11,379 nt of DNA, from contig JAGWJK010000058.1 of assembly GCA_028865845.1 (NCBI GenBank), forward strand, positions 1 to 11,379, in the 5' to 3' direction. Below the pieces are notes generated by a model. That model did no database searches and was not told the origin of the DNA. It saw only the letters and a program-made list of their open reading frames with translations. Position numbers and translations under genes: made by a program. The stretch comes from Rhizobiaceae bacterium (GTDB taxonomy: Bacteria; Pseudomonadota; Alphaproteobacteria; Rhizobiales; Rhizobiaceae). Of the stretch, positions 7,365 to 11,379 are shown in pieces (within the stretch, counting starts at the first letter, position 1; the number at the start of each line of letters is the position of its first letter).

Positions 7365-7733
7365 ATGGAAATTATTTCGAACGACTACCGTATCAAGAGC
7401 GTTCTTGGCCGCCTGGAAATGATCATCGACAATGAGAACAACCGGATCGGACGCGATCCGGAATTCGATCTCAAGGTGTCGAATGCTCATAAAAGCCGCT
7501 GCCTTTATGAATTGTCTATGCTGTTTCGCGATACCAATCCGGCCGAACTCGCGGTTGCCCATATCGAGCAGCTGCACGGGCTGAAGAAGAAGCTCGTTCT
7601 CAACGCACGCCGTGTCGAGGCGCATCTGGAAGCCGTCCGTGCCGTTGCGGAGATCCTGAAGAACGCGGTGCAGAATGCCGATGCGGACGGCACCTATTCG
7701 CAGGAGCAATTCCGCGTCCGTGAGGCCGGATGA
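7365..7733 (+). CDS. FlgN-like flagellar chaperone candidate
   Basis: This 122-residue helical cytoplasmic protein has the layout of FlgN, the type III chaperone of FlgK and FlgL. There is an N-terminal helix with LEMIIDNENNRIGRDPEFDL (residues 17-36), a Lys at the next helix (SNAHKSRCLYELSMLFR, about 39-55), then a central helix HIEQLHGLKKKLVLNARRVEAHLEAV with the typical Asn-containing turn region (about residues 67-92). It ends with a helix and a short DGTYSQEQF segment, reminiscent of the Tyr-Gly/Ser end of FlgN. A G-rich ribosome site (within 7353-7363) precedes ATG 7365, and the stop overlaps the next gene by ATGA. No catalytic motif or membrane segment is present. The assignment rests on pattern and context with flgK and flgL in the same cluster; an uncharacterised rhizobial flagellar protein is the alternative. 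Confidence 0.6.
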   Translation: MEIISNDYRIKSVLGRLEMIIDNENNRIGRDPEFDLKVSNAHKSRCLYELSMLFRDTNPAELAVAHIEQLHGLKKKLVLNARRVEAHLEAVRAVAEILKNAVQNADADGTYSQEQFRVREAG

Positions 7734-8275
7734 TCAAGCTCGTTATCACCGGCGTATGGGTCTGCGTCGTCACGCTCGCATCGGTCTATTTCTCGGTGCA
7801 GATGGCGACGACGCCCCCGGTCAATCCGGATGACGCCAAGAAGGCGCAGCAGGAATTCGTCAAGGGCGAATCGATCAACGTTCCCGTCATCACCAACGGT
7901 CAGGTCACCGGCTATTTCATCACCCGCATTTCCTATGTGATGACAAAGGGCAAGGCGGCGGAACTGCAGACGCCGCTAACCGAACTGACGACGGACCAGC
8001 TCTATTCGCTGCTGGTGGGCAATAATGCGATCGACATCGCTCACACCCAGAATTTCAACGTCGCCGATTTTCGCAACGCCATCAAGAAGAACATGAACGA
8101 CCGCCTCGGCGGCGATTATGTTGCCGACGTGCTGGTGGAACAGCTCGATTATCTCTCCAAGGACGAGATCCGCGCCGGCGAAGCGTCCGGTCGGAAAACG
8201 CCGAAAACCGTAAAGGTCGTCCAGGGCGATCCGGAACCTGTCGACGCGACGGCAAAGCCGGCTGCGGCCGAATAA
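7730..8275 (+). CDS. Membrane-anchored periplasmic protein with FliL-like pattern
   Basis: The 181-residue product begins with a single hydrophobic helix (about residues 4-24, LVITGVWVCVVTLASVYFSV) and no cleavage site that stands out, so it is probably anchored in the inner membrane with the rest in the periplasm. Residues 40-150 resemble the FliL layout: a beta-rich part (VPVITNGQVTGYFITRISYVM), a helical section (LTELTTDQLYSLL), and FRNAIKKNMNDRLGGDYVADVLVEQLDYLSKDEIR, similar to the FliL helix followed by G..V.DVL...... strand. FliL assists stator function in the motor. The C-terminus is Pro/Ala/Lys-rich. It is translationally coupled to the FlgN-like gene (ATGA). Unlike FliL, the classic motifs are weak, so it may be a distinct rhizobial flagellar protein. 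It seems to be the last gene of the flagellar operon. Confidence 0.55.
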   Translation: MIKLVITGVWVCVVTLASVYFSVQMATTPPVNPDDAKKAQQEFVKGESINVPVITNGQVTGYFITRISYVMTKGKAAELQTPLTELTTDQLYSLLVGNNAIDIAHTQNFNVADFRNAIKKNMNDRLGGDYVADVLVEQLDYLSKDEIRAGEASGRKTPKTVKVVQGDPEPVDATAKPAAAE

Positions 8276-8307
8276 AGCCTCGACCAAGCCAGGCGGTGAT
8301 CGAATAC

Positions 8308-8331
8308 CGTCGGCAAGGAGCGGTGCCGACG
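8308..8331 (+). terminator. Hairpin after the flagellar operon (possible terminator)
   Basis: CGTCGGCA (8308-8315) pairs perfectly with TGCCGACG (8324-8331) around an eight-base loop AGGAGCGG. It lies 33 bases after the last flagellar stop codon, the position expected for a terminator, but no T-run follows (ACACCTACC). It may be a rho-linked or RNA-end-protecting hairpin. The Shine-Dalgarno-like AAGGAG spanning the stem end and loop is noted but has no obvious partner gene. Confidence 0.4.
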
Positions 8332-8618
8332 ACACCTACCTGAATGTGGGCTCATCTTACGCATTAAAGCGCCGCTATCCCTCGGTTTTCCCGGGGATGC
8401 AGCAGGCCGTACCGTTTCGGAATTGGCCGATTTTTCCTCTGCTAGCAGGGTTAATAAATCCCTTCATATCCCGCGAAATTGCGATCGATTTTCCTAACGG
8501 AAGCTTCGGGCCGCTTTGTTATAAACTGTCGCAACGATGTAGCGCGGCCTTGCTCAATGACCGCTCGAGGATGCGCATCGGATGGTTTGTCGATGTCTGC
8601 GCAAGACATGTTCGCGGC

Positions 8619-8624
8619 AGGGGG
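8619..8624 (+). promoter_or_regulatory. Ribosome binding site selecting a TTG start
   Basis: AGGGGG lies six bases before TTG 8631. It supports TTG as the start of the glycosyltransferase; the in-frame ATG at 8571 has only GAGG directly abutting it, with no spacing. Confidence 0.6.
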
Positions 8625-8630
8625 TGCATT

Positions 8631-9488
8631 TTGAATTTGATCGCCAATTTCGCCGTCCTCGCGTCGCGTCGCATGATCTTCGACCTGCCGGTCTGCGACC
8701 TCAATTGGGAAGACGCGCTGACTTTCATCAACGAGCTGGCATCGCTGCCGGTTGGACAGACCGTCATCTCGTTCGTCAACGCCCACAACATGCTGCTGAT
8801 GCTTCGCGACGCCGATTATCGCGACGTGCTTGCCCACCATCTCGTTCTACCCGACGGCATCGGCCTCGACATCGCTTCGCGCGCTGCCCACGGCGTATCG
8901 TTCCCAGCCAATTTGAACGGCACCGACTTTGTGCCGGCGCTGCTCACCTTCATGGAACGGCCAAAGCGCATCGGCCTGATCGGCGGCCGCCCCGACGTCA
9001 TCGAGAAGGCAGCGCAGAAATTCAGCGAGCATGCCCCCTGGCACGAATTCGTCGTCATCGCCGACGGGTATTTCGGCAATGCCGGAAATGATCACGTCAA
9101 GGCCGAGATCGCCCGCCAGAAATTGGACGTGCTGATCGTCGGCATGGGAACGCCGCTGCAGGAGAAGTGGGTGGCGGAAAATATCGGCCCGCAACATGCG
9201 CGGCTGGTGCTGACCGTCGGCGCCCTGTTCGATTTTGTTTCCGGCACCGTGCCGCGCGCGCCGAAGCTCGTGCGGGCTCTGCGGTCCGAATGGATGTTCC
9301 GGCTGGCGCAGGAGCCGAACAGACTGTGGCGTCGCTATGTGCTTGGCGTGCCGCTCTTCCTCTATCAGGTCATCCGCCACCAATATGGCCGCAAGGATCG
9401 CATTCTGCGCGCCGCCGAGATGCACGGGGCCGAAATGCAATCTTTGCCTGTGGCGTTGCTTCCCTCGCGCGATAAGCTCGCGAGCTGA
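8631..9488 (+). CDS. WecG/TagA/CpsF family glycosyltransferase
   Basis: Family members transfer a sugar from a UDP donor (UDP-ManNAc in WecG/TagA) to a polyprenyl-diphosphate-linked sugar at the inner face of the cytoplasmic membrane. From TTG 8631 the product has 285 residues, close to the family length. Visible family blocks: SFVNAHNMLLML (about 44-55), LPDGIGLDIASR (73-84, with the conserved Asp75), NGTD (96-99), IGLIGGRPDVIEKA (after 110), IVGMGTPLQEKW (169-180), GALFDFVSGTVPRAPK, and EWMFRLAQEPNRLWRRY (220-236). The last block in this family helps membrane attachment. There is no transmembrane helix. The sugar and acceptor cannot be told. The neighbouring GumC/Wzz-like gene suggests an exopolysaccharide or capsule role, as with GumM in xanthan synthesis. 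A longer start (ATG 8571) is possible. Confidence 0.9.
   Translation: MNLIANFAVLASRRMIFDLPVCDLNWEDALTFINELASLPVGQTVISFVNAHNMLLMLRDADYRDVLAHHLVLPDGIGLDIASRAAHGVSFPANLNGTDFVPALLTFMERPKRIGLIGGRPDVIEKAAQKFSEHAPWHEFVVIADGYFGNAGNDHVKAEIARQKLDVLIVGMGTPLQEKWVAENIGPQHARLVLTVGALFDFVSGTVPRAPKLVRALRSEWMFRLAQEPNRLWRRYVLGVPLFLYQVIRHQYGRKDRILRAAEMHGAEMQSLPVALLPSRDKLAS
9475..9486. repeat. 12-bp palindrome at the end of the glycosyltransferase gene
   Basis: AGCTCGCGAGCT is a perfect palindrome that ends two bases before the stop-codon end. It lies in the Lys-Leu-Ala-Ser end codons; being in coding sequence it may be chance. Confidence 0.4.
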
Positions 9489-9584
9489 TTGCACGGCGTT
9501 AACCTTTTGTTTGCCGTAAAAATTTAGAGTGGGTTAACCATCGGTAGTGGCCGCAGTGCGGTCATGCGCTTGAGATAGCCCACC
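9489..9584 (+). promoter_or_regulatory. Intergenic region with two TTAACC boxes (possible CtrA half-sites)
   Basis: This 96-base gap is AT-richer than its surroundings. It contains TTAACCTT (9499-9506) and TTAACCAT (9534-9541), same strand, starts 35 bases apart. TTAACCAT is the known half-site motif of the cell-cycle regulator CtrA in Caulobacter and is also reported for rhizobial CtrA. The second box lies inside the palindrome GGTTAACC (9532-9539), and an 11-bp dyad CCGCA-G-TGCGG follows at 9551-9561. A promoter for the downstream gene here is plausible; clear -35/-10 boxes were not found, and binding is inference. Confidence 0.4.
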
Positions 9585-11379
9585 ATGTTCGAAAGCAAGG
9601 CCAGCAACAGACTCCATCCCGACGAAGCAGCAGAACTGCGGGCGTTCGTCGAGGCTGGCCGTCATGGCTATTTCGATCGCGGTGAAGACGGCTATCTGAT
9701 CGCCGCCAATGTGCCATACCCTGAAACCATCAGTGATGCTCAGCTGCTCGATATTATCCAGCGGATGCTGGATGGCGATCCCTACCCGGTATCGGGCGGG
9801 AATGCGCCGGCAATGGAAGCAAGCGACGCGGAACAGCCTCTCGCCGACCGCATTCGCGGCATCCTGCAGGCCCGCCCGGCAAGAACGGAAGCGGCGAGGG
9901 AGGAGACGCTTGAGACCACCGCTGATTTCTCGCCTGATCCAAATGGGGCAGGGGACGTTTACATCGATCTGCCGTCCGTCGATCTGCTGTCCATGCCAGC
10001 GGTGGCTACGGTGTCTCGGCGCCGTTTGCGGCTCGGCATTGGTTCGATCGTCTTCGTGGTCGTCGCGTCGCTTTCCGGCGCTCTGATCCCGACGATGCTC
10101 GCCGCACCTCCGCGATATGCGTCGCAGACCATCCTGCAAGTGCAGGCCCAAGGAAACCAACGGCAGGCCATTCTTGATTTCGCCTCGAAACGCGCGCTGT
10201 CGCCTTCCGTGCTGTCCGACATCGTCGCCAAGCTGAAACTCGATCGCGATCCGGAGTTCACCGGCGACGAGGCCGGCGCTTTCGGGGTTGCCATGGATTT
10301 GCTTGCCGGGAGCGGTGGCGCCTCCGATGCGCCGTCGCGCGCGCAGGTTACTCTACGCAACGACGTCGTGATTGCCGCTGATCCCGCAACCGGCACCTTG
10401 CGCCTTTCGGTCACCACGGGCGATCCGGCAAGATCGGCAGAGATCGCCAACCGTCTTGCCGACGCGACCGTCTACGGCACCACGATCGCGCAGGGGGCGG
10501 CACTTCCCGCCAACACGCCGGCCGACAAGAGCCGCAAGGCGCTCGATCAGGCGAAAGCGGCTTTATCGGCATTCAGGGCGCAGGTCGGCGACGACAAGAT
10601 CGAGGCCGCACTCGAAATGCAGCAGCAACGCCAGCAGCTGGATGCGGCGATCAAGGACGCCGGAAAGGCGGTCCAATCCGCCAAATCCCGCCTCGCGGCG
10701 GCGAAATCGGCAACGCCGACCACCATTCTCAACGGCACGGCATCCGGCGACCTGTCTTCGCCCGCCCTCGACGATTTGCGTAGCCGTTACAGCGCCGCGA
10801 ACACGGTGCTGTCGCAACTCTCCGCGCAACTCGGGCCCCGCCACCCCCGTCTGCAAGCGCAGCAGGCGACGGTCGATGGCCTTGCCGCCGATATCCGCAG
10901 CCAGCTCCAGCGCCTGGTCATCGGCAGCGATGCAAGCCTGAAGGCGGCACTGGACACCCAGGCCACACTCTCGACCCAGATGACGGCATTGAGCCGCAAA
11001 AGCATTGATGTCGACATGGCACGCCTCGCGCAATTGCAGGATGAGGTGACGGCAGCACAGAGCCGCTACGACAACGATCTGCAGAACAGCGACGTCGCCG
11101 CACGCGCTGAAATCGAGGCGCCGATCGCCGTCGCCGTGCCGGCAATCGCCGAAAAGATGCCGCTCGACGACCATCTGGCCGGTCGTCAGGTGGTCGGCTT
11201 CCTGATCGGCCTCAGCCTGTCGCTCGGCCTGGTATTTCTCTGGACTTGGCTGAACGGCAGCCTGGCCGCGGAGGACGCCACGGTTGACCCGCTGCCGCCG
11301 TTTGAGCCGGTTCTTGCCGATGGCGACGAGCGCGCGGACGACCATCCCGTGGTCGAGCCGATAATGACGGTGCGGGTGC
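9585..11379 (+). CDS. GumC/Wzz-type polysaccharide co-polymerase / transport protein, partial
   Basis: The gene runs off the window after 598 codons with no stop. Such proteins sit in the inner membrane with a large periplasmic coiled coil and control chain length and export of polysaccharides. Two membrane helices are visible: about residues 150-172 (LGIGSIVFVVVASLSGAL) and 536-557 (VVGFLIGLSLSLGLVFLWTW). The part between starts with RYASQTILQVQ, as in the Wzz domain, and contains long Gln/Ala coiled coils and the family hallmark LGPRHPRLQAQQ (416-427). After the second helix come at least 40 acidic/Pro-rich residues; a C-terminal tyrosine kinase domain, as in ExoP/Wzc, may follow outside the window but is not seen. 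An N-terminal stretch of about 145 residues before the first helix is unusual. Start ATG 9585 is the first after an in-frame TAG (9576-9578); its ribosome site is weak. Confidence 0.88.
   Translation, partial: MFESKASNRLHPDEAAELRAFVEAGRHGYFDRGEDGYLIAANVPYPETISDAQLLDIIQRMLDGDPYPVSGGNAPAMEASDAEQPLADRIRGILQARPARTEAAREETLETTADFSPDPNGAGDVYIDLPSVDLLSMPAVATVSRRRLRLGIGSIVFVVVASLSGALIPTMLAAPPRYASQTILQVQAQGNQRQAILDFASKRALSPSVLSDIVAKLKLDRDPEFTGDEAGAFGVAMDLLAGSGGASDAPSRAQVTLRNDVVIAADPATGTLRLSVTTGDPARSAEIANRLADATVYGTTIAQGAALPANTPADKSRKALDQAKAALSAFRAQVGDDKIEAALEMQQQRQQLDAAIKDAGKAVQSAKSRLAAAKSATPTTILNGTASGDLSSPALDDLRSRYSAANTVLSQLSAQLGPRHPRLQAQQATVDGLAADIRSQLQRLVIGSDASLKAALDTQATLSTQMTALSRKSIDVDMARLAQLQDEVTAAQSRYDNDLQNSDVAARAEIEAPIAVAVPAIAEKMPLDDHLAGRQVVGFLIGLSLSLGLVFLWTWLNGSLAAEDATVDPLPPFEPVLADGDERADDHPVVEPIMTVRV

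Larger units (their letters stand above)
8276..8630 (+). other. 355-base intergenic region between flagellar and polysaccharide genes
   Basis: The region carries the hairpin at 8308-8331 and, further on, AT-richer stretches (ggttaataaatcc near 8449-8461 and tgttataaac near 8517-8526) that could hold promoter boxes, but no pair of -35/-10 elements with good spacing is convincing. A perfect 10-bp palindrome CTGCTAGCAG sits at 8439-8448. The frame of the next gene stays open back to GTG 8346, but the translated upstream part shows no family resemblance and this stretch has a different base composition, so it is treated as non-coding. Confidence 0.5.

Noticed and set aside
8323..8343. Tiny GTG-started frame (six codons) after the AGGAG in the hairpin loop
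   Set aside because: Spacing to AGGAG is only two bases and the peptide is too short to support; a leader peptide cannot be argued from this alone.
10372..10941. 189-codon plus-strand frame within the GumC-like gene
   Set aside because: It is Arg/Ser/Pro-rich, in a different frame from the continuous coding frame that runs from 9585 to the end with family motifs.
1..11379. CRISPR arrays, insertion sequences, tRNA or rRNA genes, phage genes
   Set aside because: Scanning by eye found no regularly spaced direct repeats, transposase-like proteins or RNA gene signatures; nearly all of the window is assigned to ordinary coding sequence.

Overview
This window is a flagellar export/hook gene cluster from an alphaproteobacterium of the Rhizobium/Agrobacterium group, followed by the start of a polysaccharide gene pair. 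The evidence for the host is the gene order flgK-flgL-flaF-flbT-flgD-fliQ-flhA-fliR, the flaF/flbT pair (an alphaproteobacterial trait), a high-GC codon bias, and a FlgJ that has only the rod-binding domain. Species level cannot be fixed from the sequence alone; Rhizobium itself is the best guess. Every gene reads on the + strand.

Layout. Bases 1-546 hold the C-terminal end of flgK (start lies outside the window). flgL (550-1611), flaF (1648-1995), flbT (1992-2441), a short flgD (2432-2956), fliQ (2987-3253), flhA (3364-5451) and fliR (5448-6203) follow, mostly with overlaps or tiny gaps, so they look like one operon. Four small genes come next: a FliJ-like coiled-coil protein (6206-6625), a rod-binding flgJ (6756-7352), a FlgN-like chaperone candidate (7365-7733) and a membrane-anchored protein with a FliL-like pattern (7730-8275). 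After a 355-base gap comes a WecG/TagA/CpsF glycosyltransferase (8631-9488). The last gene is a GumC/Wzz-type polysaccharide co-polymerase that starts at 9585 and runs off the end.

How they work together. FlhA, FliQ and FliR are core parts of the flagellar type III export gate. FlgD caps and scaffolds the growing hook, FlgK and FlgL are hook-filament junction proteins, FlgJ acts at the rod, and FlaF/FlbT control flagellin production after transcription. The small genes fit export-accessory roles: FliJ-like with the ATPase/gate, FlgN-like for FlgK/FlgL, FliL-like at the stator. The last two genes would add a sugar to a lipid-linked intermediate and control polysaccharide polymerisation/export. 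They appear to be a separate unit with possible CtrA-type half-sites in front of the second gene.

The most noteworthy non-coding signals are perfect inverted repeats at operon junctions: 1603-1623 (flgL/flaF), 3312-3336 (fliQ/flhA) and 6707-6723 (before flgJ). All three fold with a five-base loop and have no T-run behind them, so they look more like RNA-processing or regulatory elements than plain terminators. I saw no RNA genes, insertion sequences, CRISPR arrays or phage genes. No wholly new system is evident; the best candidates for new biology are the poorly named accessory proteins and these junction hairpins.
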